A DNA stretch of 64,000 nt. Origin: CAZPRY01 sp964589175. Lineage in GTDB: Bacteria > Fidelibacterota > UBA2242. Each line of letters begins with the position of its first letter. Position 1 is the stretch's first letter. The notes under the pieces are model-generated. The model did no database searches. It was not told where the DNA came from and worked only from the letters and a program-made list of their open reading frames with translations. Location: the NCBI GenBank assembly GCA_964589175.1, contig CAZPRY010000005.1:62001-126000 (forward strand). The letters are read 5' to 3'. Of the stretch, positions 7,129 to 16,921 are shown piece by piece. A program made the position numbers and the translations under genes.

Positions 7129-9354
7129 TTACGGATTGAGCGGATCGTTGGAACCGGCAATCAGACGCTTCCTGGTTTTCAGGGCTTCGCGGTAGAGGGC
7201 TTCGCTTGGCTGGGAAATTTCCATGATTTCGTCACAGACCGTTATCAAATCACTGCGATTATGCGAAAAGGCAAACCATCCGAGCGCCTCCAGGGCGTTG
7301 ATGCGTAAGGTCATGTCATCCGTATCGCGCTTAATCAGTTGGATCAGTTCAGGCAGGAGCAGCTGGTCCTGGTAATTGCGAAATTTACGCACCGCATTCA
7401 GACGTTTTTTAAAGATTAACGAATCGGAGCGCAGCTGGGGAATCAGCTCCTCCGCATATTCACGCCGGCTCGATTCAAAACTGAGGCCCGCGATGCGTTT
7501 TTTGGTTTCTCTGAAATCGGACTGCGGGAGAGCGTCCAGGATGAGATTCATTTTTTCATAGGCGAGTGGCGGGTCGATCTTTTCCATGGCGCCCTTGGCC
7601 TGGTAACTGACGCGGTCCGACTGATCGAAAACATTCTTTTGCGCCAGAAAAGGCAGATAATCGGCCCGGCCGACAACGCCCATCCAGGTTACCGTCACCC
7701 GGCGGATCAGTTCGTAGGGATCGTTGATCGATTCGAAGAGAATGTTCTCGAAAGCTGGCGTGCGCAATTCCGCCAAAGCCCTGATTACCTGCAACCGTAC
7801 GTTAAAGGACGGGTCCGCATGATAGAGCGCCACGAGTTGATTTTCGAAATTAGCCCCTTCGATCAGCGATAGTTGCCGGACGGCCAGGGCGCGCAGGGTC
7901 GGATCTTCATTTTTAAGTAGTTTTTGCCAGGCTTTCGCGTCACCGGCCTGCGTTGTGAGCATGCGGTTCAGATCGTACTTTGCCGTGTTTTTGAAATGAA
8001 AGGTCGGATCGCCGATGATGTGATTTTCCAGGTCGTTGCGGAATTTGTGCCAATTGCCCAGGCGGATGCCGTCATTGAAAAGTCCCAGAAATTCATCCGG
8101 CAGAATATCCTGTTTGACGTTGACGGAGTTGGCCACGCCGGCGACGACGCTGCCGTCACCGAAGACATACGAACCGGCGATATATTCCGGATTGATAAAC
8201 GAGCCGGTGAAGCACTGGTCGAATATTATGACTTCCGCGCGCGGCGAAATTTGTTTGATGTCGTCGATATAAATATCCTGTTTGGCGTAAAGCAGCGAGT
8301 CGGCCAGGATGACCGAATCGGCTTCGATGCCCTCGAACCATTCGTCCGGTAGCGTGTAGGATTCCTGGTAATAGGCTTTGGCCTCTTCAAAGGTTTTTTC
8401 CCGGCGCATGGCCTGACGGATTTTACTGCGTAGAAAAAGTTTGATGGCGCTGATGTTGCGGTCGATATTGCCGCCTGCGTCGGGCAGGCCCAGCAGGTAC
8501 TGGGTGTCCGTGCCGCCGTGGGCATGGAAAACCGCGAGATCGAGTTCCTCGCGCTGCAGTTCTTCGAGGAGATAGGCTTTAATATCGTCGCTCATCGTGA
8601 AGTGCAGGTTTTTAAGGCGGCCGTTCTGCCTGTAAAGCTGCGGGAAGTGTTCGCGGAGGGATAGCAGCTGGCCTTCCCAGGCGCTGAGCGCTTCGGAAAC
8701 ATAGCCGTGCCCGAGAAAGGTGAGTACATCATCCAGTTCCCGGGCTTCCTGCTTTTGGGTGGCGATGCGGTTCAGGTAATCGCGCAGAATGCCGTAGCGT
8801 TCAGCGCCTTCGCCGGGGACTTTCATGCGGGCGGAATAAATATCGCGCCGAATCTTCTGCGGGGAATCGGCCGTCAGGGAATAGTAAAACAGGAGCGGAT
8901 TCGCGGTGTCCTGTTCGAGAAACTCGAACTGCAGATCGAAATCATCGTAGAAACGGTCGGAAGGGATTGAGGAGCGGATGAAAGGGAAGCGCTCCTGGTC
9001 CATTTTAAAGGCCGAGCTGAGATGCTGGGCGTCGCGCAGCATGGCAATCGGAATGTCCCCGACAAAAACCACGCCTTCGAGCGCCGGCTTGTTGTGGGCC
9101 AGTTTGAGAATTTCGGCTTTGACTTCATCGGGCGATTGCCAGGTGCTGTGGATAATCCAGGTCGCCAGGCCGTCCCGTTCGACGGCGTCGCGGTAGTTAA
9201 GGATGGCGCCCTGAACATTCTCGAAGCTTGCAGCATCGGTAAAGATTGCAAAGCATGTTGGTGATTTGATCGTTGGCGCGAGGATCTGGGCCGCAGCAGC
9301 GATATTAAATAGAAAGACTGCTGCGATAAATAATTTGTAGAAACCTTTTTGCAT
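7129..9354 (-). CDS. Secreted clan-CD (gingipain/caspase-like) cysteine peptidase with C-terminal HEAT-like repeats
   Basis: 741 residues with a signal peptide at about 1-22. The core resembles C25 peptidases: a VVFVGDIP strand near 97, the dyad candidates H279 (in VFHAHGG) and C381 (in IIFDQCFTGSF), then VVAGVANSV and the IIGDPTF signature near 447, which is common in gingipain-like domains. From about residue 470 to the end there are alpha-helical HEAT-like repeats (RALAVRQLSL, RLQVIRALAELR, INALEALGWF). No NPFNP sorting tail is visible, so the route to the surface differs from its neighbour. It lies 56 bp after the module-A barrel gene and is probably co-transcribed with it. The catalytic assignment is by motif. 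Confidence 0.8.
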   Translation of the reverse strand: MQKGFYKLFIAAVFLFNIAAAAQILAPTIKSPTCFAIFTDAASFENVQGAILNYRDAVERDGLATWIIHSTWQSPDEVKAEILKLAHNKPALEGVVFVGDIPIAMLRDAQHLSSAFKMDQERFPFIRSSIPSDRFYDDFDLQFEFLEQDTANPLLFYYSLTADSPQKIRRDIYSARMKVPGEGAERYGILRDYLNRIATQKQEARELDDVLTFLGHGYVSEALSAWEGQLLSLREHFPQLYRQNGRLKNLHFTMSDDIKAYLLEELQREELDLAVFHAHGGTDTQYLLGLPDAGGNIDRNISAIKLFLRSKIRQAMRREKTFEEAKAYYQESYTLPDEWFEGIEADSVILADSLLYAKQDIYIDDIKQISPRAEVIIFDQCFTGSFINPEYIAGSYVFGDGSVVAGVANSVNVKQDILPDEFLGLFNDGIRLGNWHKFRNDLENHIIGDPTFHFKNTAKYDLNRMLTTQAGDAKAWQKLLKNEDPTLRALAVRQLSLIEGANFENQLVALYHADPSFNVRLQVIRALAELRTPAFENILFESINDPYELIRRVTVTWMGVVGRADYLPFLAQKNVFDQSDRVSYQAKGAMEKIDPPLAYEKMNLILDALPQSDFRETKKRIAGLSFESSRREYAEELIPQLRSDSLIFKKRLNAVRKFRNYQDQLLLPELIQLIKRDTDDMTLRINALEALGWFAFSHNRSDLITVCDEIMEISQPSEALYREALKTRKRLIAGSNDPLNP

Positions 9355-9410
9355 GTTTTCTCCTGATATTACCCTATTGGATGAAATTGAAAAAAAATGT
9401 TACAAAACGA

Positions 9411-10970
9411 TTAATGTGAGGTCGGGAACTGATCGATCGTTAGTTTCAGCGATAAAAAATTGCGATCTTTGTCGGACAGGTCTGCGCCCGTTGCCTGAAT
9501 CCGGCTCCAGCGGCTTTCCAGGGCATAGTGTGTTCCGGCGGCGCTTTTCCAGGTCAGGGTTGCCTGCAGCCACAGTTCGCTTTTGTCAGCCGCGAGATAC
9601 TCCGCCTCGGCTTTCGAAATCGCGTCGTAATAAAAGCCGTTAAGAGCGAGGAAGGTCTCGGGATCGCCGATGGTCAAGGTCTCGAGGCCCACGCCCAATA
9701 CAGCGCTTAGCCGTCCCAATCCCGGCAGTGACGATGTTATGTGATAACCTAGGATAGAACTGGGCACGTACTGCAGGATACCGTTGAATTTGTCGATGCG
9801 TTTGTAGGTTTGCGAAGTGAAATGCCAGCCCGGTGAGACGCTGCCGTCCGGCGCAAACTGATAAACCAGATCGAAACCGCCGCCCAGCATCTGCGTGCGG
9901 AACTCATAAATTTCGGCGTTGAAATCAGGGTGATCGCCCTGCTGCTGGTTCAGGTTGCCGGTTGAGTGGATGTCCAGGCCGAGTTTGGGATGGACCGGCA
10001 GCAGGATGTCCAGCTTGTAGAAATACTTTTGAATAAACCAGTCGCCCTGGGCGATGGGATAACTACCGCCGTCTTCGTTGCACGCCCGGGCGGATTCCAT
10101 CCCGGCCGAAACCCGGATCAGGCGCGCCAGGATTTGGTTGAGGGTCGCATCGAGGGTCAGGCGTACCCCTTGCAGCGCGAGCAGGCGCTCTTCGCTGGTC
10201 ACACCGTGCAGGATAATCGGATTGTCCAGGCCGCGGATTTTAAAGAATACCGGCGTTTTATCCTGGTCGAGGCTGTATTTGCCGGTCTTCATGATTTCCT
10301 GAAAGTCGAAATAATTGAGCGTCAGGCCGGTTCGGATACGGGAAGAGAAGGTGTAGCCCAGGCCGCTGCTGAGAGTCAGATCGCGATTGTGAACGATCGG
10401 TTTCGGGAAAGTCTGTTTGACGCTTTCATCCACATTGTAAAAAACCGAGACGCCCCAATCAAGTTTTTCGGGAATCAGCGCATGCGCATAATTGAGTTCC
10501 CAGAAGAGGCCGTTCAGGCTGACATCTCCGACGGAACTGTCGGCCAGCAGAAACGGGTTACCGGTGTAGGGTGCGCCGTTGTGAACCCACATTTTATCGC
10601 TGAGCAGGTAGTTGCGGTAGCTGAAATTGCCGGCGAAGACGCCCCGCTGGCTGATCATCTTGTTGCCCGAAACGCTGGCGATCGATTGGCTAAGCCGCTG
10701 CGGTTCAAAAGGCAGTTTGAGCGATCCGGATTGATTGACGTAATCGACGGCATAACGGAGGTGGTTCGGATACTCGGAATGCATCAACCAGGCGGGATTG
10801 CCGTCTGCGCGCAGCTCGCTTGTCGGAATGCCGAGGTAGTAGTCCACCGGATTGCGCGCTGCGTAACCGGGTATTTCCGTGGCGCAGAGCAAGCCGCCCG
10901 CCGCAAGAAGCAAGACGACGCTTTTGCGCAGCAGGCTGACGGATTTACGAAATGCCGTAGTGCTCATCAT
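9411..10970 (-). CDS. Outer-membrane beta-barrel of module A (DUF6850-like)
   Basis: 519 residues with a signal sequence at about 12-37. The mature part opens NPVDYYLGIPTSELRADGNPAW and continues as alternating amphipathic strands with many aromatic residues, as expected for a beta-barrel of about 16 or more strands. From memory it matches the DUF6850 barrel family found beside DUF4876 genes in Bacteroidota. The start overlaps the DUF4876 stop in an ATGA, so the two are translationally coupled. It probably forms an outer-membrane channel or partner of the TonB receptor. No transported substrate can be read from the sequence. Confidence 0.75.
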   Translation of the reverse strand: MMSTTAFRKSVSLLRKSVVLLLAAGGLLCATEIPGYAARNPVDYYLGIPTSELRADGNPAWLMHSEYPNHLRYAVDYVNQSGSLKLPFEPQRLSQSIASVSGNKMISQRGVFAGNFSYRNYLLSDKMWVHNGAPYTGNPFLLADSSVGDVSLNGLFWELNYAHALIPEKLDWGVSVFYNVDESVKQTFPKPIVHNRDLTLSSGLGYTFSSRIRTGLTLNYFDFQEIMKTGKYSLDQDKTPVFFKIRGLDNPIILHGVTSEERLLALQGVRLTLDATLNQILARLIRVSAGMESARACNEDGGSYPIAQGDWFIQKYFYKLDILLPVHPKLGLDIHSTGNLNQQQGDHPDFNAEIYEFRTQMLGGGFDLVYQFAPDGSVSPGWHFTSQTYKRIDKFNGILQYVPSSILGYHITSSLPGLGRLSAVLGVGLETLTIGDPETFLALNGFYYDAISKAEAEYLAADKSELWLQATLTWKSAAGTHYALESRWSRIQATGADLSDKDRNFLSLKLTIDQFPTSH

Positions 10971-12130
10971 TCTTCCGTACCCGAGATCCAGCCCGGAGTG
11001 GGCGTGTTCAGCACCTGAAAATCGATGCTGCTGTTGTTATTGTCCATCAAAATAGGCCGGCTGCCTTTGTAAAAATCGATTCTCCGCTCGACGGATTTGC
11101 CTTTGTACATATCGATCCCGCCGGTCATTCCCGCATCGATGGAAGGATCGAGACGCTTGTACTCGACTTCCGTAAGGTTGTCGCGATAATCCACGCCGTC
11201 GAGGATTGCCGATTTCGGCAGGAGTATTTCATTAAAGGTATCATAGCCGTAAGCATAGGGATCTTTTACTTTTACCAGAACGATCGCGTCGCTCATAACC
11301 GAATAGAGAAAATCCACGCCGTATTTATGATGCAGCTGAATCATGTTGGTCACCTCGGGATTGTCCACATCCCCGGTACTCTTGACGTAATATTCGAAAT
11401 CGGCCCCGCTCAGGTCCAGGCTGCTCTTGTTGTACTCCGCGTGATTGGTGGCGTCCTGGGCCACAATGACAAATTCGCCGGGCGCCAGGGGATAATCCTT
11501 GCCGCTGCCGGGAAACATATAGGCATGAACCGAGTGAGTAAAATCGTCTTCATACGAGCCGTGGGCAGCATCGGCGATAATCAGGCTGTCGAGATACAGG
11601 GTCGAATCGCTGTTATTGTATATTTCCGTGAATTGGTCGTGGAAGTAATAAGGGATTGGGTCCGCCGGAGAACCGTTGTAATAGATTTCACTGATCAGCA
11701 ACTGTCCGAGCACGGTTGGTTCCATGTAGATAGTCACGAAAGCCGCTTCTCCGTAGACTTCCACGTTCTGCAATTGACCGTTCATGACCTTTTCGAGCCG
11801 GACCCCGTCCTGGATCTGAACGATGCGCCTGGTGGCCGAGATGTTGTAGACATCCGGTAGAATCTCCGGGAAAAGCGCCAAGCCGCCGGTATTGGAGAGT
11901 GCCTCGAAAAAGAGCTGAAACGAGATGGAGTTGACAAAGACCGCGACGCTGTCGATCATTTGCGAGCCGGAAATTTCTTCCGAGAAACCGGTGGTATCCA
12001 TCACCGTGACGGTCAGGTCCAGCCGCATGGACTGCGGGGCTTCGATCGTTTCCGAGCAGGTGCAGAGCAGCAGCGATATACCCGCCAGGAGGCCGATCAG
12101 GGTTCGCATGTTTGGTGTTTTTTGATTCAT
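10967..12130 (-). CDS. DUF4876-like lipoprotein of module A
   Basis: 387 residues. The hydrophobic N-terminus ends in a lipobox-like LLCTC near residue 24, so it is a likely lipoprotein. A carboxypeptidase-like/Ig-like beta domain (about 35-135) precedes a lamin-tail-like domain: LLISEIYYNGS, FTEIYNNSDSTLYLD, PGEFVIVAQDA and LSGADFEYY. That arrangement matches DUF4876 as I remember it. It sits 3 bp after the TonB receptor and overlaps the barrel gene by 4 bp. A second, clearly related gene is at 18399-19475. A role as surface-exposed substrate-binding subunit is inferred from context. Confidence 0.8.
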   Translation of the reverse strand: MNQKTPNMRTLIGLLAGISLLLCTCSETIEAPQSMRLDLTVTVMDTTGFSEEISGSQMIDSVAVFVNSISFQLFFEALSNTGGLALFPEILPDVYNISATRRIVQIQDGVRLEKVMNGQLQNVEVYGEAAFVTIYMEPTVLGQLLISEIYYNGSPADPIPYYFHDQFTEIYNNSDSTLYLDSLIIADAAHGSYEDDFTHSVHAYMFPGSGKDYPLAPGEFVIVAQDATNHAEYNKSSLDLSGADFEYYVKSTGDVDNPEVTNMIQLHHKYGVDFLYSVMSDAIVLVKVKDPYAYGYDTFNEILLPKSAILDGVDYRDNLTEVEYKRLDPSIDAGMTGGIDMYKGKSVERRIDFYKGSRPILMDNNNSSIDFQVLNTPTPGWISGTEE

Positions 12131-12133
12131 CGT

Positions 12134-14848
12134 CTATTTGAAAAAATCGTTGATCACACCGCTGTACTCGACGCCGAAGAAAAGATCCGGATTCAGACGC
12201 TGGTAGGAGACGGTTCCGGCTGAAACCCTCTGGCGCTGATAGAGCGGGTGCGAATTGAAAATATTGTTGACGAAAAAGGATATTTCCGAGCCCTTGAAGA
12301 GCGCTTTACTGACGCGCAGGTTGAAGAGCCAGACGTTTTTCTGGTTCTCGCTATTGTACCAGTAATCATCATAAAGCCGTTTGTAGGACGAAGGCATATC
12401 CGGAGTGCGTTCGCTTTCGTCGAAGTAGACGGAAACGCCGTTATCGGTGATGTAACCGACTGCCAGGGAATCTTCCAGCCCGGAATAGAGGCTCTTATCG
12501 AGAACTACCTGCTGGGCTTCCAGAGTGACCCAGGCGCCCAGTTGCTTGATTGTGAATTCCAGTTTGTAATTGATCAGAAAGCTTTCGGATTTCATCTCGA
12601 CACGGTTCCAGAAGGGCAGTACATCGCGGTTCAGCTCGGAACTGTGCAGATAGGCGGAACTGAAGTCGAAACCGCGGGTCTGGCTCTCGGTGGCATTATA
12701 AGCCGCTTCCAGCCGCAGGCGCATACTGAGCGGCGAGAAGCTCTTGGTCTGAATCGAAAACTCGAATCCCCTGCTTTGCGAATTCTGGGAATTCTCGAAA
12801 ATCGAATAGGTCGTGTAGACCGAATCACGGATCGTTTTCCCTTCGATGCCGGGCCAGTCGGGATAATCGTATTTATAGAGGAAGATCGGTTCGATCCGCG
12901 TCGAAGCGAATCCACCGAAGAGGCTGCTGGAATAGGCCGTGGCGGTGAAACCGAGTTTCCCGATTTTCTGATCGTAGCTGATTTCACGCTTGATCTGCTG
13001 CGTTCCCTGCAGGTCGGGATTTTGGCGATCGAAAATGTAGGTCGATACGATCACCTGGCGCAGTGAATCGATGTTGTGATAGATATTCACGTCATCCAGA
13101 TCGAAATAGAGCCGGTTGGGATACAGCATGCTCAGCGACGGCGATTTGGAGGTCGTTCCGTAACCGATCCGCAATTGCGAGTTTTCGGACGGCGTAATGA
13201 CCAGGTTCAGGCGCGGGTTCAGAAAAGCGCCGTGATTGGCGGGCGACAGGCCATCGCCGCTGCCGTATCTTTCATAGCGGAAACCGAGATTCAACTGGTA
13301 GGGTTTCCAGAGCGTACCGGAGATTTTATCCTCGAGGTAAAGGCTCGTGATCAACAGGGCCGGGATATCGTTGTAGCTGCGTGGGCGGTCGCGGAAAGAA
13401 CTGTTGCTTCCGGGCGGATAGCCCGGATTGAAGACGCGGCCCGGTCCGTTGTTGGACTCGCTGCGGTAGGCGAGGCCCGAAGATACGTTGTGTTTCATCG
13501 CGAGCAAACTAAAATCGGACTGGTAATCGAGGCTGGCGGTCTGGGTCAGGGCTTTTCCTTTTACCCAGAGTTCGGACATGTAATTCTGAATGTAGAGCCC
13601 TTCCTGGGTGCCTTCTGCCATGCGGTCGGTGATGTAGGTGATGTCGCCCGAGACGAGCTGCCGGCCGAATGAGTTCTGCCGGTTCAGGTTGTAGGTGTAG
13701 GCAAATTCGAGCTTCTGATGCGGAGTCAGGATGAACCGGCTGTTGTGATTGTAGCGAATGACAAAATCGCGATTGTATTTTTCGGAGAGGGTTAAATCCC
13801 CTTCGCGCAGCCCCTGCTCGTCGAAAGTCCGCGTATAGTAGAAGCGGTTCTGCATCGAGTAGAGATTCTTGAACAGGCGCGTGCTGTGTGAAATTTGCCC
13901 GGCGATACGGGTATAGTCGAAATCGTCGATACGGATGTCGCGCAGGCTGTTGGCGTAGTTCAGGTTATAATTGAGGTATTGTTCGAAAATTTTGAATCCG
14001 CCGTGGTAGTTCAACTCTTTATTCTGGAGGTTATATTTGTATTTGATGCGATGCTGGATCGATTCGGTTTTAGTTTTGACATTGATGATACCGGAAGTAA
14101 GATCGCCGTATTTGGCCGAGGGGATACCGCGGATCACCTCGACCTCTTCGATATTGTCGGCCGGTACCTGGCGCAGATCGATTCCCGAATTGGCGGTGGT
14201 GCGCGTGACCGTTCCGGAGTTGGCTTTGGTGTCGATCTGCATGTTGGCGTTATTGTTGACGGCGACACCGTCGATAATTACCTGCGTGCCGAAGTAGGCG
14301 TTACGATCAGCGGTATCGTCAGTTGTGCCGGTGCGGATGCTCACCTGTTTGACATCCTGGAGGCCGGGATTATCGAAGCGCTGCCCGGGAACCAGTTTGA
14401 GCACATCGCTCAGGCTGGAGGCCTGGATATGATCGATTTCCCCGGCGGAGATCCGGGTGGTCGTGGTGGCGTCCGAGGGGAGTAACTCCTTTTCGGCGTA
14501 GACCACGATGCCGCCGATTTCGAAGAATTCGATCTTGAGGCGGTAGGTTTTTTCAAGCGGCTTGTCTTCGTCGAGTTCGATCTTTTCCTGCACTTTGGCG
14601 TAGCCGATGAAAGTGATCTCCATATCGTAGGAACCGGCCGGCGCGAGGATCAGAAATTGCCCCTTCTGATCGGTAGCGGCCCCCAGCGAACTGCCCTTCA
14701 GGATGATGTTGGCACCCTGCAGCGGATCGCCGCTTTCATCCAGGACCTGCCCTTTAAAAAGCGCGTCCTTGCCCCACAGCGGGTGAAACAGCCCGCTTAG
14801 GAGGATCAGAACAGCCAGTGTCGAAAGCAACGAATATTTTTTCAGCAT
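12134..14848 (-). CDS. TonB-dependent receptor of module A
   Basis: 904 residues. Signal peptide at about 1-26. A carboxypeptidase-like regulatory domain (about 28-112; DESGDPLQGANIILKGSSLGAATD) precedes the plug, recognisable by ISAGEIDHIQASSLSDVLKLVPG and by VEVIRGIPSAKYGDLTSGIINVKTK. The remaining 600 or more residues form the 22-strand barrel, rich in Y/F/N/R strands and ending in an aromatic-hydrophobic strand (FGVEYSGVINDFFK). Such receptors import scarce ligands using energy from TonB-ExbBD, none of which is encoded here. It is the first gene of module A. The plug and N-terminal regions are close to those of the receptor at 19469-22027. Confidence 0.92.
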   Translation of the reverse strand: MLKKYSLLSTLAVLILLSGLFHPLWGKDALFKGQVLDESGDPLQGANIILKGSSLGAATDQKGQFLILAPAGSYDMEITFIGYAKVQEKIELDEDKPLEKTYRLKIEFFEIGGIVVYAEKELLPSDATTTTRISAGEIDHIQASSLSDVLKLVPGQRFDNPGLQDVKQVSIRTGTTDDTADRNAYFGTQVIIDGVAVNNNANMQIDTKANSGTVTRTTANSGIDLRQVPADNIEEVEVIRGIPSAKYGDLTSGIINVKTKTESIQHRIKYKYNLQNKELNYHGGFKIFEQYLNYNLNYANSLRDIRIDDFDYTRIAGQISHSTRLFKNLYSMQNRFYYTRTFDEQGLREGDLTLSEKYNRDFVIRYNHNSRFILTPHQKLEFAYTYNLNRQNSFGRQLVSGDITYITDRMAEGTQEGLYIQNYMSELWVKGKALTQTASLDYQSDFSLLAMKHNVSSGLAYRSESNNGPGRVFNPGYPPGSNSSFRDRPRSYNDIPALLITSLYLEDKISGTLWKPYQLNLGFRYERYGSGDGLSPANHGAFLNPRLNLVITPSENSQLRIGYGTTSKSPSLSMLYPNRLYFDLDDVNIYHNIDSLRQVIVSTYIFDRQNPDLQGTQQIKREISYDQKIGKLGFTATAYSSSLFGGFASTRIEPIFLYKYDYPDWPGIEGKTIRDSVYTTYSIFENSQNSQSRGFEFSIQTKSFSPLSMRLRLEAAYNATESQTRGFDFSSAYLHSSELNRDVLPFWNRVEMKSESFLINYKLEFTIKQLGAWVTLEAQQVVLDKSLYSGLEDSLAVGYITDNGVSVYFDESERTPDMPSSYKRLYDDYWYNSENQKNVWLFNLRVSKALFKGSEISFFVNNIFNSHPLYQRQRVSAGTVSYQRLNPDLFFGVEYSGVINDFFK

Positions 14849-14931
14849 AAACAGACTTAAAATTGCCCCCCGAAATTAACACATCTTAGCGAATAAAAGT
14901 CAACCTTTTATGATGTCGCTTTGCGGCAGAA

Positions 14932-16869
14932 TTATTCGGTGATCGCGATCGCCGGGTCGCCGAAGCGTAGCGGATTCTCCTTTTCATAGGTTGTGCCGTC
15001 ACTGCGCATTACCTGGAACATCGGAGCCGTAAGCCGGGTGTAAATTTCATCGGTCGCGATCTGCGTAGGATCGTAAAACACCTGCAGCACCGGTTTTTTA
15101 TTATAAAGCGTATGGACCCTGACGATGCCGTCATTAAAGGAGAGGTGGCTGCTCAGGTAGCGCAGGGCCAGGCGCACCGCGCGGTCCTCGGCGTCCGGCA
15201 GGCCGATCTCATAGATTTTCAGATCAGCACTGTCATAAGAGCTGTACTTGTTGAATTTCTGATCGTAGCCGCTGAAGAAATCGACCATGAAGGCGTCGGC
15301 GCCCGTTTTGCCGATCAAAGCGCCACTGCTGTTGCATTCGAAGTCGACTTTGATGGTTTCGGCCTCGTTACCCTCCCCGGTCCGGTAGGATTTCTGCTCG
15401 ATAATTTTCATGATTTCGTCGGGATTAGTACCGTCTGCCAGGTAATAGATATTGACCAGAACCGGTTCTCCGAAACTGGTCTCGAGACCGTAAATATGCG
15501 GATTCTGCCCGAGCATGCGGACAAGCTGGGCATTGTCGTAGAGGTCCCACAGCCCATCGACACCGATCTGGAAAATCGACAGAGAATCGCTGCCCGGGTC
15601 GATATCGCGTACCTTGTATTGGCTGGGGCGGAAGATCGCCTCTTTAACACCGGTCTCATCCAGCAAACTGCTGTCGTAATATACCGTTACACGGTGCGAT
15701 TTTACATAGGTATCCAGTCCGACGATGCCCTTCTTGTGCGAGATCTGATTCTGCAAAGACTTCGAACTGCCAAAGCATTTTACCGTCTTCAGACCGGTCA
15801 TCTCAAACTTTGCCAGAGACTCAACCTCGTTGAAGTTGCCCCAGCGTTCGGAGAGCGTTTTGAACTCATAGGTTTTACTCAGCAGCATAGCACCGATGAT
15901 GAGCATGATAATAGCTACCGGAGGCAGCCAGGTCAGATGTTTCTTGTAAAGGTGAATGCTGTCTTCGGTTTTGCAGCTTTTTACGCAGTCCAGGCAGAGC
16001 GTGCAATCGGGATGGGTCACTTTTTCGTAGCTGCTGACCTCGATTCCCTGCGGGCAGGCGCGGTTACAGAGCGAGCAGGCGATGCATTTATCATGGTCGA
16101 CCCGGATGGAGATCGGCGTGAGAGTATAAAATTTATAGCGAAAGATTTCGGTAAAAGCGCCGGAAACACACAGGGCGAGGATCAGCCAGAGGATGGGCAG
16201 GTCCCAACCGATCAGGCGCACCAGGAGGTAGACAACGACGATCGGAGCGCTGATCAGGATATTCGAAATGATATTGCTGAGGGCCGAAAGCGGACAGGCG
16301 TATTTGCACCAGAAGAAGCGGATGAAAATCGACAGAATGACGACGGCAAAGATCGAGGTGATGCCCCACAACAGGATTGTATCGCTGCCGAATCCGGTCA
16401 AGGTGGCGTAGTAAGGATCGAACTTCTTGCACCACAACTCACTGGATGTAATAGTGAAATAGGCGGCGAAAAAGAGCAAGACGTACTTGCCGACGCGCAG
16501 AACCCGGTCGGCGATGCCGCTCAGGGTGATATCGATTTTCAGTCTTTTACCGATCAGCCTGCGCAGCCATTCGATTACCGTGCCGATCGGGCAGAGGTAC
16601 CCGCAAAAAAGTTTGCCGAGCAGGATGATGCCGACCAGCAGGGCCAGACCCATGAAGGCCTGGTTTTCACTCATGCTGCAGGACATCGAGCCGAGCCAGG
16701 TTTTGCTGCCCAGCGATAAAAGCCCGCCGAACGGGCAGTAGGCTTCGTAATCGGGAGTGTAGGTTTTACTGATCCAGCCGATCAGCACGACCATCAGAAT
16801 CAGAATCAGAATTGCCGCCTGGAATATGCGTTTGGTTTTGTTGTGCAAAAACTTTTCGATCATGACCAT
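14932..16869 (-). CDS. Membrane-bound polyferredoxin (NapH/CcoG-like) with degenerate metal-binding-fold C-terminus
   Basis: 645 residues. The first 330 form a membrane ferredoxin: about six transmembrane segments, CPFGGL, CGYLCPIG and CKYACPL motifs at the membrane faces, and two 4Fe-4S motifs (CIACSLCNRACPQG and CTLCLDCVKSC). After another transmembrane helix, residues 360-645 contain two or three ferredoxin-like-fold segments that resemble HMA metal-chaperone domains (MTGLKTVKCFGSSKSL, then VTVYYDSSLLD) but lack the CxxC metal site. NapH/CcoG relatives pass electrons or help metal-centre assembly. It ends module B, 52 bp after the barrel gene, which suggests a redox step linked to metal acquisition. 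This link is inference. Confidence 0.85.
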   Translation of the reverse strand: MVMIEKFLHNKTKRIFQAAILILILMVVLIGWISKTYTPDYEAYCPFGGLLSLGSKTWLGSMSCSMSENQAFMGLALLVGIILLGKLFCGYLCPIGTVIEWLRRLIGKRLKIDITLSGIADRVLRVGKYVLLFFAAYFTITSSELWCKKFDPYYATLTGFGSDTILLWGITSIFAVVILSIFIRFFWCKYACPLSALSNIISNILISAPIVVVYLLVRLIGWDLPILWLILALCVSGAFTEIFRYKFYTLTPISIRVDHDKCIACSLCNRACPQGIEVSSYEKVTHPDCTLCLDCVKSCKTEDSIHLYKKHLTWLPPVAIIMLIIGAMLLSKTYEFKTLSERWGNFNEVESLAKFEMTGLKTVKCFGSSKSLQNQISHKKGIVGLDTYVKSHRVTVYYDSSLLDETGVKEAIFRPSQYKVRDIDPGSDSLSIFQIGVDGLWDLYDNAQLVRMLGQNPHIYGLETSFGEPVLVNIYYLADGTNPDEIMKIIEQKSYRTGEGNEAETIKVDFECNSSGALIGKTGADAFMVDFFSGYDQKFNKYSSYDSADLKIYEIGLPDAEDRAVRLALRYLSSHLSFNDGIVRVHTLYNKKPVLQVFYDPTQIATDEIYTRLTAPMFQVMRSDGTTYEKENPLRFGDPAIAITE

Positions 16870-16921
16870 TCACCTTTCGAGGTATCGAAAATTAAAGAAA
16901 AATATAGGAGTGACAGCCGTC

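Noticed and set aside
15112..16719. Long antisense frame (535 codons) opposite the polyferredoxin gene
   Set aside because: It mirrors a well-supported gene, has compositional features of an antisense shadow and shows no domain.
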